In this document: in pieces, positions 1 to 10,819 of the stretch
Layout: each line of letters starts with the position of its first letter
Numbering within the stretch: the stretch's first letter is position 1
Assembly: GCA_039654915.1 (NCBI GenBank)
Contig: CM077599.1
Location: forward strand, 26,163,501 to 26,227,500
Origin: Aquilaria yunnanensis
Taxonomy: Eukaryota > Streptophyta > Magnoliopsida > Malvales > Thymelaeaceae
Reading direction: 5' to 3'
Length of the DNA stretch: 64,000 nucleotides
The notes under the pieces: model-generated
What the model was told of the DNA's origin: nothing
Databases searched by the model: none
The model's input: only the letters and a program-made list of their open reading frames with translations
Made by a program: the position numbers and the translations under genes

Positions 1-620
1 TCTAGTTACTGTATTTGTATATGCTCTTAGTTCTTAGTTCCTATATTTCTTCATTTTTCTTGACTTCATTTTCTGTATCTTTTGTTCAATTTTGCAGTAT
101 GTTCAATATTTAGTTATCTTATGTTTTTATTCCTGTATTTCATTTGTCATGTTTGGAATTCCTGTATGCTATGTTGTTTACTTCATTGGTTTTTAAATAT
201 GTTCATTTCCTCATTGATATATGTTCGATATTATGTCATCTCATGTTCTTAGTTATTGTATTTGTATATGGTCTTAGTTTTTAATTCCTGTATTTCTTCA
301 TTTGTCTTGACTTCATTTTCTGTATGTTTTGTTCTTTTTTGTAGTATGTTCAATATTCTGTTATCTTATGTTTTAGTTTTTGTATTTTATTTGTCTTGTT
401 TGGAACTCCTGTATGCTATGTTGTTTACTTTATAGCAGTTTGTTTATATATGTTCATTTGTACATTGGTGTATGTTCTGTTCTATTTTCTATATGTTTAT
501 TTTCTCTTTTCTATATGTTCATTTTGGCTTTTCTGTATGTTTATTTATTCATTTATGTATGTTCAAGATTATGTTATCTTATGTTCTTAAATACTGTATT
601 TATATATGCTTTTAGTTCTT
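1..620 (+). repeat. TATGTTC (GAACATA) minisatellite family, left block
   Basis: The stretch is T-rich and built from diverged units sharing phrases such as 'ttagttcttagttcctgtat', 'cttgacttcattttctgtat' and 'tatgttcatt'. The start phrase recurs at about 3, 251 and 589, so the spacing varies (about 250-340 bp). The reverse complement of the same units fills 17880-18605 and the introns at 34990-40870. Long hydrophobic open frames on this strand result from composition: TAA, TAG and TGA are rare on the TATGTTC strand. No gene is called. Confidence 0.85.
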
Positions 621-654
621 AGTGCAAAAAATAGTGAAGGTCTAGTCAATCAAG

Positions 655-1160
655 GCTTGTTGGAAACATTAAATTCAGCAACAATGAAGCTTCACTCTCT
701 AAATTAGGTCCAAGGAATAAACACAAAACCCACCACAACGAAAGCTAGTCGTTTCAGCAGAATGTATAAACAAGCATAAATCAGCAAGCAATTTGAAGGA
801 AAAAAAACTTATCCCTTTCTGATATTGTCGCTTGAGGTGGCTACCTTTTTTTATGACATATTTACCCTTAAAACTACATTGGCCAGAGCCCTCCACAGCA
901 GTTATTCTTCTGTTTAGCTCTTGTACAAGCTGCACCCAGTAGTCTTCTTAATAAAAGAACTTTGGCGCCGAGTAAGCACCATTCCAAACACCCTTTAGAA
1001 GCTGGATGTAAATGTCCTCATGTGTTCGATGCCAATTAATCGTTGCCATCCAAAATCCAAACCAAATGAGTAGGGAACAGGTGATAGAACACGATCGACG
1101 GCTGTGTATTATTCTTGGTTCTTCTACTTCATTTTGTCTCTTCCCAACAACCACTTGGTT
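655..1160 (-). pseudogene. Myb/SANT-like DNA-binding domain protein, relic
   Basis: Read on the minus strand, about 1100-950 encodes a W..H.E....L pattern ('INWHRTHEDIYIQLLKGV'). About 935-815 then encodes 'VQELNRRI' and 'KKGSHLKRQYQKG'. This order (acidic helix with conserved Trp, then a second helix, then a basic LK-x-x-Y block) is the plant Myb/SANT-like DNA-binding fold found in many transposon-associated and LIMYB-type proteins. A paralogue at 51900-52135 shows the same order with cleaner residues (WPQKHEEYYTALLDEV, AQELNRRI, KTGKHLKRRYEEG). The two halves here lie in different frames, so it is a broken copy. Family assignment is inference from pattern; the catalytic or partner protein is not present. 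Confidence 0.5.
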
Positions 1161-1239
1161 CTTCTACTTCACTTTCCCTCCTCCCAACAGCCACATAACT
1201 TTTTTGATTCTGCTGCTAAACTTCTCTTCTTTTGAGTTC

Positions 1240-2120
1240 TCGATATTCCCACCAAAAAACAAATAGAAGTAAAGTCAAGACTCACAGGCGTGTCTTGTCA
1301 ATCGACTCAAGACTCAAGAGCACTATCCAACCACCTCAGTTACTGCTCTCCATTGCAGATAATTAACAATCTTTTTTATCCTCCGAGGTGAGACTTGTCA
1401 GAGCGTCACTCGAGCAGGGAACAGGTGATAGAACACAGTGGTATGGGATAATCAACATTGTTCTCATATGTAATGAATCAACATTGATATCGTGCATAAT
1501 ATATTTTCATTAAGTCCCCGATATTCCCACCAAATAGTAAATATGAGTATAATCAAGACTCAAGAGCATTATCCAACCACCTTAGTTACTGCTCTCCATT
1601 GCAGATAATTAACAATCTTTTTTATTCTCCGAGGCAAGACTTGTTAGGGTGTCATTCAAGCAGGGAATAGGTGATAGAACATGGTGGTATGCGATAATCA
1701 ACGTTGATCTCATATGTAATAAAATTTTCAACATGACCAACATTGAGAATGTCAAAAGTGAACAACAGCTCAATTAATTGGTGGATCAACGTTGATATTG
1801 TGTGTAATATATTTTCATTAAGTCCCCAATATTCCTACCAAATAGTAAATAGGAGTAAACTCAATACTCACAGGTGAGTCTTGTCAATCGACTCAGGACT
1901 CAAGAGCATTACCCATCCACCTTAGTTACTGTTCTCCATTGCAGATAATTAACAATCTTTTTTATTCTCCGAGGCGAGACTTGTTAGGGCGTCACTCGAG
2001 CAGGGAATAAGCGATAGAATGTGATGGTATGGGATAATCAACGTTGATCTCATATGTTATAAAATTTTCACGCCCAACTTTGAAAATGTCAAGGTGACAG
2101 CTCAATTAATTGGTGAACCA
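1240..2120. repeat. Tandem array of three ~250-340 bp units
   Basis: The phrase 'ctcaagagcactatccaacc' and close variants occur at about 1310, 1558 and 1898. Each is followed by 'gttactgctctccattgcag', 'aacaatcttttttat', a CTCGAGCAGGGAA-like segment and 'tctcatatgtaat'. A single diverged unit is present at about 52440-52650. No coding potential was seen. The units carry CAACATTGAT/CAACGTTGAT palindromic motifs. Confidence 0.8.
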
Positions 2121-2427
2121 ACATTGATATGTAATATATTTTCAGCTGATCAACATTGATTTGAAGTCAAATTAAATAATTGGCAAAACAACGTTGGTCC
2201 CTCCCTATCGTGCTTATTTTCCCTGCCAATTTTTTTTTTTTACATTGAACTTCTCAATTATAATACTTTTTCACTCGAACAGCTAGGTTGATCACCCTAG
2301 AACTTTGTTTTAAGCCACTTGAACAAACACACGAATCATGGACTGATGCCTACAGATGACAGATTTCACCCACCCATCTGCCATCCCTAATAAATATGAT
2401 TTAGGGTTTATGAAGTTAATTTCAGTT
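2121..2427. other. Non-coding; partner of an inverted copy at ~48.7 kb
   Basis: No gene was seen. The part around 2270-2390 (Tcgaacagct... to the 'cccatctgccatccct' phrase) is repeated in opposite orientation at about 48670-48800, with insertions and mismatches. Two CAACATTGAT/CAACGTTGGT motifs lie near 2148 and 2188. Confidence 0.5.
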
Positions 2428-2830
2428 GGGAAATTTTCAAAAAACCCCTTGTGGTTTAGTGGATACTTCATTTACCCCCTATTGTTTGGAAATCCTCCAC
2501 TTTGCTCCCTGAAGTTTAATAAATCCTTCACTTACCCCCCTTCCATAATATTGAGGACCAAAATGCCATTTTCCCAATTTTGTCAATGTTTATCTTTGGA
2601 AAAATAAATTAGAAAATTTTTATTTTGGTAATTAAAAATTTATAAAATGTTGACAACACTTTTTGTTATCTCATGTCAATTTAAATATGTACTATCTAGT
2701 CGGTTAATTAATATTAATAAATTAAAATTATAGTTTTTACAGAATTGTAGATTTTTGTAATAATAAATCACGTAAATACTAAAATGAATACTTAAAAAAA
2801 AATATATATATTTTAAAACAAATATGTTAA
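2428..2830. repeat. Dispersed AT-rich repeat, copy 1 of 3
   Basis: It begins with 'gggaaattttcaaaaaaccc' followed by 'gtggtttagtggatacttca' and a C-rich 'tacccccct' run. The same opening and about 350 bp of following sequence recur at 42535-42930. A more diverged opening occurs at 52870. The GGGAAATTT(T)CAAAAACCCC start resembles terminal repeats of plant Mutator-like elements, but no matching inverted end was found, so the class is open. Confidence 0.6.
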
Positions 2831-3239
2831 TTTTATAATCCACCTTCTAAACACCAATTTAAGTATCGGTGTATAACTGGATATAAAAAAGTTAAGTGAA
2901 ATACTATCTCAAAGTCAATATGAGAATTTGTGAAAAATGATTAGTTGCAACTTCATAGGTTAGGTTAAAAGATACTCATACTTGTGCCCACCAGTTTCAT
3001 AACTGGCTATTACCCTTTTACTTGTTGAACGTAACCATCTGCTATTCAACAAATATAAATATTTGCCAAGAGCACTGTGTTTGATAATATCATAGGGGAG
3101 TTATATTAATTAAACAGAAAAATAAAATTGATAGTTTTACATATTAATTTAGATACCTTTATTTATTACTTCATACACTTTTATTTCTGAAGGAAATTTT
3201 ACATGTCTATATATAATAATTACTTCAATTATAATTTTT
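2831..3239. other. AT-rich non-coding stretch
   Basis: No gene, RNA or recognisable repeat end was seen. Frequent short stop-interrupted frames only. Confidence 0.6.
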
Positions 3240-3862
3240 AAAGAAAGACAAAGGAAAATTGAAAAATTTGTTCCCAAAAGTATTAAGACAGATGTTTTCG
3301 GTACCAAAATTATAAAATCTTGATATTGATTAGTAAATGAAAAAATATACAAGGAAAATGTCTTTTACAGTGACAACATAACCATTATACATCTATGGGC
3401 TTTACATAATTAAGCTTATCATAGGTTAAACTGACTAAATAGGATAATTACAATAATAAGAATTTTTGATTTTTTATATAATGAAAATGATACACTTAGA
3501 AGATGTAAAAAATGAAAAACATATTATCAAATACAATTAAAATTTTAACTTATAGTATTATACAACATAGATTTTTTTTCTTTTTCCTTGTCTCTCATCA
3601 ACTCGTTTCCATGTCACTATCTTGTATTTGTATCTTTCATGACATAACTTCTAAGTTTGTCACTAAATATGAAAATGATGAAAAACAATAATTTTTAAAG
3701 GAAAATTCAACAATATAGGTAGAATTTAGTTAGAATTGTAATCCAAAAGACAAAATCTCATAATTCAAATCTTAAAAACATACAAAATAAAAATTTCATA
3801 GGATTGTAATGTATCACTACACAATAACATTGTGTCAATTAAAATAGGTTCCCAAAATAAAA

Positions 3863-3971
3863 ACATACATACATACATACATACATATATAGAGAGAAGA
3901 AGAAGAAGAAGAAGAAGAAGAAGAAGAAGAAGAAGAAGAAGAAGAAGAAGAAGAAGAAGAAGAAGAAGAAA
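3863..3971 (+). repeat. Compound microsatellite (ACAT)n-(GAA)n
   Basis: About six ACAT units (3863-3886) are followed after 'atatagaga' by about 25 uninterrupted GAA units (3897-3971). The duplicated copy at 53980-54030 has the ACAT run but only a few interrupted GAA units. The poly-Arg and poly-Leu frames across it are artefacts. Confidence 0.95.
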
Positions 3972-4068
3972 GAAAAAGAAGAAGCCTGAATCCAAGACAT
4001 TGAATAAATGGAAGATAATCGGATCGAGCTATAAAATCTTAGTCATTTTTTTGCACCCAGCTTGATCT

Positions 4069-4690
4069 TCTCATAGCCACCATTTTAAAAAATAGACCAC
4101 CTAGATCTGTCTGCTATAATGTGCCAGATAAACCAAATGGTGCCCTTATCAACAGTGGTGAAGGAATTTTGTTGAGGAGAAATGACGTAAGGTGAAAGTG
4201 AATGAGGATAATTTGAAAATGGACCACTCATATCTGTTTGTCATAGAGTGTCAGATGAACCAAATGGTGCCTCTATCAAAATGGTGTAAGAATTTTGTGA
4301 GGGAGAAATAACGATGAAAGTGATTGAGGATAATCGGGTGAAGTAATGATGAAAAATCAAATCTTAAAAATCTATCAACATATATTTTAAATTGTCAAAG
4401 TCGAGCCATGTCCTTTGGTGGTGTCAAATTTTTCCAAACCAATATATTAGATTCCTACCAAGAAATTAATCAACCATATATTACCTTGATATTCTTGTAG
4501 CCAGCAATTTAAAAAATGGGCCATCAAAAAGATATCCGCCATAAAGTGTCGGATGAACAAAATGGTGCCTTATCAATAATGGTGAATGAATTTTGTAGAT
4601 GAGAAATAACGGTAAAAGTAATTGAGGATAATCAGGGTGAAGAAATGGTGAAAAATCAATTCTTAAAAATTTGTCAGCATATTATATCTT
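4069..4690. repeat. Three diverged ~150-bp sub-repeats
   Basis: Units near 4069, 4225 and 4500 share 'accaaatggtgc', 'gaattttgt', 'gagaaat(a/g)ac' and 'gaggataat'. The same sub-repeats occur at 54270-54850. The core resembles reverse-complemented phrases in the 18.6-23.2 kb array ('gttatttctcccccac'). Confidence 0.6.
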
Positions 4691-4695
4691 TTATT

Positions 4696-5120
4696 GTTGG
4701 GATCGCGCCTTGTCCTAGGGTGGTGTGAAAGAATATGGTCAGGGCTGCTCGTAACAGAAAAAGCAAACCAATGTTGATTCCCCATAATAATTGACCTTTG
4801 CCCCACAATAATTGATTTCAGAAGAATCAGAACCTTCGGTGACTGGACCAAGCCACAAAAAAATTAGATGTTTTGAAACCAAACTAGCCCATTAAAGTCT
4901 AGCATACTAACTTCCAAGCCCAACCCAATATATTAGCTTCCTACCAAGAAATCGGTCGAGCCTGCTGGTAGTAAAGGAAGCATGGACCAATGTTGATTTC
5001 ATCAATAATTTAACTCTGGTTTTATTTCACCACTGATCAACATTGATAGAACAAAGCGTGGATTTAAACGACATTCAAACTTAAACAATAACCGGAAATA
5101 AGGGAAAGTGGGAAAAATTC
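4696..5120. other. Non-coding; contains dispersed-repeat phrases
   Basis: No gene was seen. Phrases such as 'aagcccaacccaatatatt' and CAATGTTGAT/CAACATTGAT motifs (4770, 4989, 5036) are shared with the dispersed repeats at 28.6 and 46.9 kb, so this is probably an eroded copy. Confidence 0.5.
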
Positions 5121-5150
5121 TGTGAAGTCGAAGAAAACAAAACTTTGTGA

Positions 5151-5640
5151 AGTTGAAGAAAATTTGCTCGTCCAAGTACTCCATTACTGGCAGTTCTCAT
5201 CCTTCGCTGCTAAATCAACCAATTTATCAGGTAATTTTGATGTGTGTGTTAATTTATCAAGTTTGGATTTTCAAATTAGTGTGCGTAAGAGAGAATATGG
5301 TGCTACCAAATTCAGGATTCAGGTTATGGTCGCATATATTCAGGTTATATTGGTACTATATTATGGTCTTGATGGTACAAGATTTAGGTTAGGGTTTAGT
5401 GCTTAAAGTTGTGCTGGTCCAAGTACCCCATTGCTGGCAGTTCTCATCCTTTGCTGCTAAATCGGCCAATTTATCAGGTAATTTTGATGTGTGTGTTAAT
5501 TTATCAAGTTTGGATCTTCAGATTAGTGTGCATAAGGGAGAATATGGTAGTACTAGATTCAGGATTCAGGTTATGTTGATACCATATTTAGGTCTTAGTG
5601 GTACAAGATATAGGTTAGGGTTTAGGGCTTAAAGTTGTGC
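5151..5640 (+). repeat. Direct tandem duplication of ~250 bp
   Basis: Unit 1 (about 5151-5404) and unit 2 (about 5405-5640) both run from 'ccaagtac(t/c)ccatt(a/g)ctggc' through 'taattttgatgtgtgtgtta' to 'aggttagggtttag'. Open frames in the units are short, and no protein family was recognised. Confidence 0.85.
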
Positions 5641-6502
5641 ATTGGATTTCATAGCCTTAATCTGTGTTCAGGTTTTTGTACCTTTGTTATTATTGGTGGT
5701 ACTATATTCATTCTATGTGGGTACCAGATTTAGGTTATGGTGGTGTTAGATTTAGGCTAGGGTTTAGGGGTTAAAATTTTATGTGTGTTGGCTTTCATAG
5801 CCCTAATGATGCTGCCTTTAGGTTTTGGTACCTTTGTTATATTGATTTTTGTGTGGCACAAATAGTCTTGAGTTAGAAATTCTATGATATTGCAGTGACA
5901 TATGTGGTTTTGATAATACTCTGAGGTTTGTAATGACTTGGTATGTAATATAGGCACATCACATGTGCAGGGCAGAGAGGTGATGGAGGGAGGGAAGAAC
6001 AAACTGAAGTTGAAAAATGCATACAATAATTTCATGTAAGACTAATGGTCTCATATTTGTTTTTATAAGCAGTATTCTGTTTGGTTGTGGGATCACTAAT
6101 GACATTATTATTTTAATTGCTAAAGTATCAGTGAGACTGAAAAATTCAAGGAGAGGAATGGCAGGAAGATGATACGAAAAGTACAACTTTCTTGTGAATC
6201 TGGTGTTAGATTATGAAGGTTGGTTCAACAGTGTAATTGCTGTGCTGTGTATGATTATATAAGAATGGGCTGAGATGAACTTGCAGTGGAAAGCCATGGA
6301 TATGAGTGAGAAGTTGGGATATACTGACGATGACCAAGGAACCTAGGCAAACTCAATGCAACCTGGCAATATAGAGACTACTTGTCAGCCTAGGCATTTC
6401 TCGAATCAGGTCTAATTGTTGACCATAGAGCACTGACAGTGGGCTAATGAAACTGGTTGAAGGAGACTTCTTGATAATAAAGTCTGCATTCTTCGCAATG
6501 AT
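5641..6502. other. Upstream flank of Ulp1-type relic A; no gene identified
   Basis: The first part continues the 'ttaggttatggtggt' style of the preceding duplication. I saw no coding block that could be tied to a family. Exons belonging to the Ulp1-type gene that starts about 6500 could lie here but are not recognisable. Confidence 0.4.
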
Positions 6503-7362
6503 TTGATTTCATGGCCTGTTCGTTCATTCCACCCAGAGACTTATAGTCTGAATGTCCACGAGAAGAGATACGTTCTTGCCACATTTGAAGTAACGGCCTG
6601 CATTGGTTTTGGTGATGGGACATCCAGTTTTAGCTTTGATAAGAAATCTTGTATTATCAGCACATTTTGTAAGAAGATAAGCGGCCATTGGGTTGTTGAC
6701 CTGACATCTATTGCCAACAAGTTATGAGATTATCGTGGTGACTTCAAAAGGTGCTATGTATTGCTAGCACTTGGAACAGTCATTTGCCCATCAGCAAGAA
6801 GGTTTCCTGAGGTCGTGTATGTGTCATGTGTGGAGGATGCAAACTCACTAGGCAATCGCCTATGGGCAACACTCACACTTGAGAAGCTGGTAGTTGCCAT
6901 GAAAAAGGTCTTGAATGGGAGTGTGGCAAAGCTTGGCAGCTGTGCTCTGTTCTTGTAGGCAAGTCTATGTTAACAAAAACTTTCATTCCCTATATGGTTT
7001 AGATTATTTGTTTTGGGTATACTGTCTGAATCTACTTTGCTGTTTTCCCATTTATGTGATGTTGTTCTTTGATTTTTTTGGTTTTCTAAGATCATTGTTA
7101 ATATTATGTTATACCGTTGGGTCTTTTTTATTGACGTGTTCACTGGTATGTTGTTTGGTGTTCCTTAATCCAATATTAATATGATTAATATGTCATCCAG
7201 ATTAATTTGTTAACATGTTGCTGTATCATCAGGTATTTTACCTGTCACGGATTTTACCGGGGGCATATGCCAATGCCAAATCCATCCCCCCCATTTGTTT
7301 CTTTGACAAAAAGAAGACAAAGGAATTGTCGTAGAATATCTGCTTCCATGACACTAAGGTAT
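6503..7362 (+). pseudogene. Ulp1-type/plant-mobile-domain gene A, N-terminal half
   Basis: A frame from 6503 runs with one in-frame TGA (6725-6727) to a TAG at 6956. It carries the domain usually found N-terminal to plant transposon-borne Ulp1 proteases: 'GDFKRCYVLLALGTVICP' then 'VYVSCVEDANSLGN' and 'SCALFL' (family pattern: FKR-x-x-VL-ALGTV-x-P ... NW... GC-LFLQ). The terminal TAG sits where the family has Gln before an intron. The next exon is near 7232-7320 ('ILPGAYANAKSIPPICFF'). The gene is then interrupted at 7466 by an LTR retrotransposon and resumes after 15269. Function as a SUMO-protease-like protein is family knowledge; this copy is inactive. Confidence 0.65.
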
Positions 7363-7465
7363 GTGGGATTGGTCTTCGAAGATCATTCTTAAATTTAATT
7401 TATGCTGTTCAATATTAAATTTAAAGTTGTTCTTCGCTATTTTGTGTCATGTTTTATGACACAAT

Positions 7466-7470
7466 ATGAT
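7466..7470. other. Target-site duplication, left (ATGAT)
   Basis: The 5 bp ATGAT immediately precede the 5' LTR and are repeated exactly at 15265-15269 after the 3' LTR. This proves the boundaries and shows the element inserted as a unit. Confidence 0.95.
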
Positions 7471-8621
7471 TGATGGCCAAAGTGTTATCACACTAACCGC
7501 CCATCGCCCACAGGAAAGAAGGAGCCAAACACTCGAGGCGTACGGCCTCGGAAAGGACTTTGGAGTGAAGGAAGTTGTACACTTGAGGCACGCAACTTCG
7601 GTGGCACGCCAAAGGCAAACTTCGGGAAACCAGCACGTAGTCTCCTTCGGGAAGACGGCTGAACCTTCTTTGGGGGAAAAGGCCCAAGCACCCTCTACAG
7701 GAGAGAGCTCCTTGAAGACGGAAACACCGAAACGCCAGACTGGCTCTGGGAGAAGGGCCCCCACTCAGAAGTGAGACATCAACCGTAGGGACCCCGGTTG
7801 TACGGCAAGGGCCATTAAGAGCCATTAAGGAGTCTCTGACACTCCACTCACACACGTCTCAGACACAACTCTGGCACGTCGTCACAGTCCAGCGTCCTGT
7901 CACACCGGGCTATACCCACTATGGCTCGTAGCCCGAGAAGCCTACAGGCGACTGGGGACCTCTATGCCTAGAAGTACGAACTTCATCAGACCATACACGT
8001 GCCGAAAACATGTTGTTATCTGAAGGGGTCATCCCCTTTCTTCTATACAAAAGGAGAGGAGGGGAAAATGACCCCAGGGGGAGAAGGAGGAGAAAAAACC
8101 ACCCCAGAGGAGGGAAAAGCCACCAGGGGGGGGGGGGCTCAGTTCTCCTCCAGAGAGAAAAGGGGACAGAGAGGCCGGAAAAATGGGGGATGATCTCCTC
8201 TCTCCGTCTAAATACTCTCCCTTCAGCCCCCAGAAGGATCTACGCCAAGCAAGCGTCCTTTGTGTTTATCATTATTGCCTATCTTTATCTAAAAGGCACT
8301 GACTTAGGCATCGGAGGTTCCCCCCCGGGAAACCACCCCGGGGGCCTCCTAACCCCTGCTTTCTGAGTGTTTCAGCCAGGTTCCCCTGATGGATCTCCCC
8401 TCCGGGCTCTCTCTCACGCCAGAGGTTCTCCCTGTCTCTTGCCGTGAGACTTAGAAGCTGCCGGCCGGTACCCAAGTTGATCCACCCAGGACACCGGTCC
8501 TCCGCAACCCGCCCACACCTTCGGGTCCTCCTGCTGCCTTAACCACTGCACACAGTGGAGATGCTGGCTCCACCTAACCGGACCACATCGGATGCCCGAC
8601 CTTGCCCGAACGTCGGCATCA
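7471..8621 (+). repeat. 5' LTR
   Basis: 1151 bp, TGATGG...GCATCA. Comparing the first ~580 bp with the 3' LTR by eye gives about 32 differences, mostly transitions, so roughly 94-95% identity. It includes a C/G-rich 3' part with 'ccccccgggaaaccaccccg', a potential hairpin. Confidence 0.95.
8044..8053 (+). promoter_or_regulatory. LTR TATA-box candidate (5' LTR)
   Basis: TATACAAAAG lies about 570 bp into the LTR within 'ttctatacaaaaggagagg'. The identical motif lies in the 3' LTR at about 14689-14698. Position and context fit the LTR promoter, but the transcription start is unknown. Confidence 0.55.
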
Positions 8622-8623
8622 TC

Positions 8624-8641
8624 TGGCGCCGTCTGTGGGAA
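8624..8641 (+). promoter_or_regulatory. Primer-binding site
   Basis: TGGCGCCGTCTGTGGGAA begins 2 bp after the 5' LTR. TGGCGCC... starts of this kind are standard primer sites in plant gypsy elements. Which tRNA primes was not determined. Confidence 0.85.
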
Positions 8642-10819
8642 TCCACTCTTAGGTCGCCGTCATTGAAACTCGGCGTCCTAAGGAAAAACAGACTCCTGAG
8701 ATCCTTGTCCATGCTTGAAAGTCAACCGGCCCCGAATAACGGCAGCAGGAATTTCCCTCGTCTGAGGGCGAACGCCCTCAACTATGGGCTAAGTGACAAA
8801 GAAGTCTAGCAAAAGAAGGCCGCAGCAAAATCCGGGCCGAGCGCCCCTTCATCGGTACCTCGGTAGAGATGAGAGTTCCGGGCCAATTCGCAAGAATTTG
8901 GGAAACGAAAACCAACGAGATGAGTCCTCGGCAGAAAACGTGCTCCCCGCAGTATAATCTACGGGAAAAGCAAGGTCGGGACGACCCGAACTTCACCGCC
9001 GAAAGAGTTCTGCACCCGAGGAAAAAATCGCTATCTCCTCGCCAATGAAGTCAAAACCCATTGCCCCGAAAGGTCATCTGTGACTGACGGGAAGAAGGTC
9101 CCGACTCAACTTTCCCAGACATACTATCACTGTCCGAAGCGGCTTGCCTCCGAGCAACGTCACAAAAAAGAGTAGAGTATTCGGAAAAGACTATCAAAGT
9201 GGTGCACCGAACTCAATGAACACTATGTCGCGTGTAGGCCGAGAAGGGTAGCAAGCGCCCAAACGTCGGCAGATTACATTGCCAAAATCCCAGAAGCAAG
9301 AAAGGCTGAAACCAACAAGAAAGACAGAGCGAGGGCAGATCCTATAAAGAGGAACCTCACGCCCAAAGAGTTCCGAAAATCCTCATGAAGAGGCAGAGAG
9401 TGCGAAGATGTTCCGAACGATATTTCCTGACTAAGGAAAGACTATGCAGGCAAAGGTACGCAATTCCGTTATAAAATTATCTATATCGGTAAAAGGGTGC
9501 AGGACCATTTGTCCAAAAGATGTGAAAATAGTCAAAGACACACCAGCACCAAAGACTGCCCGACCTCGGAAAGATTTCACCGAGCCGCTCCCAACATCAC
9601 CCGAAGAAGTGAAGTTCTGTGTGGCAACAGAGGACCACTTCACTGAGTGGGGTGGGGCAGGATCTCTAGCGGCCATGCCGAAAAAAAAAGTGCACAAAAA
9701 GTTCGTCCAGAACTACATAATATGCTGATTAGGCATATCGACGGTGATACTGGCCAAGTAATGATTTCCAGTCTATGGGCAAAGGATTCCAAAGAATTCA
9801 TCACCGACCTTGGAATGAAAAGGCACTTTAGCCCGATAGCTTAGCCCCCGAGCAGTAGACAAGTAGAGGTAAGCCAAAAAAGGGACCAAGCGACCAAGAG
9901 AAAAGCAAAGGGAAAGTGGCCAGAAGAGTTTTCTGTTGTACTGAGAAACTGCCAGTACAGAAGCCACTACCTATTTGAAGTAGTTCGGCCATCATGAAGA
10001 TGTTTGACGAAAGAGGATGTATCCTCGGGTTGAGAATCAAGCTCGACTTAATTATCAAACACAGAGAAGCAGCCGAGCTCGAGAGAGAAGCCTTTTCGGC
10101 AAAAGGTGGCCATAAGTGCGAACCTACATAATAGGCCAAAAAGGAATAAGGAAACAAGAGACCTCGCCCCCGAAGGGCCGAATCTGTACCCCGGAAAGCA
10201 TCTCGTAAGGTACTTCAGTCAAACGAGGAAGGGCCTTATTCGGTCCTGGACAAGGTCTGAAAGGGAGCACACAAGTTCGGCAACACTGAAGAAGGAAAAC
10301 TGAAAAAGTACAAGGCACTTGGGCGCCTTAAGGATTTAGAATTTTTAGACAAAGAAACGGTGCAAGCCAGAGATTTGTCTAAATACAGAAAGTTTTTCCT
10401 ATATGGAAATGTTCGCCGAACGGAGTTAAGGCATGGACTCCCGAAAGTCCCCTATTCTTACCAAAGTCATTTGGGTTATAAACCCAAAAGAGGTGAAGTC
10501 TACCGAACATGGCCGACAAAGGGCAGGCTGAAATTTGCCTAAAGAAATTTTGTTAACCACGAAAGTTCGCCCGAAGGATGGCCGGTGAAACGAGCAAAGA
10601 AGTACCGAAGTCCCTTGACCAAAAATGGTCAGGACAATTGGGAAAAGTACCGAAGTCCCTTGACCGAAAATGGTCGGGACGATTGGGAAGCAAGAAATGC
10701 TCAAAAAGACTTAGCCAAATTCATGAAGGAAAAATTCATTGAAGAAGGTCCATATACAAAGAAGAGATTACAAGAAGAAAAGTACAAAGAAGGAGAAAAA
10801 GGCAAAGGCCCTAGAGTCT
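8642..10819 (+). other. Retrotransposon interior without recognisable gag/pol
   Basis: The longest plus-strand frames (for example 9444-9728 and 10585-10857) are short, basic/charged and match no motif of gag, aspartic protease, RT (no YxDD-type motif), RNase H or integrase (no HHCC or DDE). A fragment near 9995-10110 ('MFDERGCILGLRIKLDLI') is charged but unrecognised. These may be decayed gag remains or non-coding packaging sequence. Confidence 0.7.
10601..10690 (+). repeat. 45-bp tandem duplication inside the element
   Basis: 'agtaccgaagtcccttgacc' occurs at 10601 and again at 10646, each followed by 'aaaatggtc' and 'ggac(a/g)attggga'. The period is exactly 45 bp, a multiple of three, so a frame would be kept. 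Confidence 0.9.

Larger units (their letters stand above)
3240..4695. repeat. Segmental duplication, left copy (pairs with 53350-54880)
   Basis: From about 3244 ('gaaagacaaaggaaaattg') to 4695 the sequence runs collinear with 53357-54880 in the same orientation. Shared blocks include 'tacatctatgggctttacat', 'ccttgtctctcatcaact' and the 'aaccaaatggtgcc' units. The left copy carries a much longer GAA microsatellite. It lacks about 150 bp present at 54082-54230 in the right copy. No coding region was seen. Confidence 0.8.

Noticed and set aside
380..622. Hydrophobic ORF (MYFICLVWNSC...) and many similar ones at 18.0 and 38.5-40.8 kb
   Set aside because: They recur on the TATGTTC strand of the minisatellite in several frames. 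Absence of stops follows from composition, and no conserved start, splice or codon pattern exists.
3765..4065. Poly-Leu and poly-Arg ORFs
   Set aside because: They are translations of the GAA microsatellite.
5122..5632. Duplicated small protein gene at 5.1-5.6 kb
   Set aside because: The frames in the two tandem units diverge and no family matches. Better treated as a non-coding tandem duplication.
7447..8475. Overlapping ORFs in the LTRs, repeated at 14.1-15.1 kb
   Set aside because: They are GC-rich LTR sequence open on both strands, with no family motif. The two LTR copies do not preserve the same frames.
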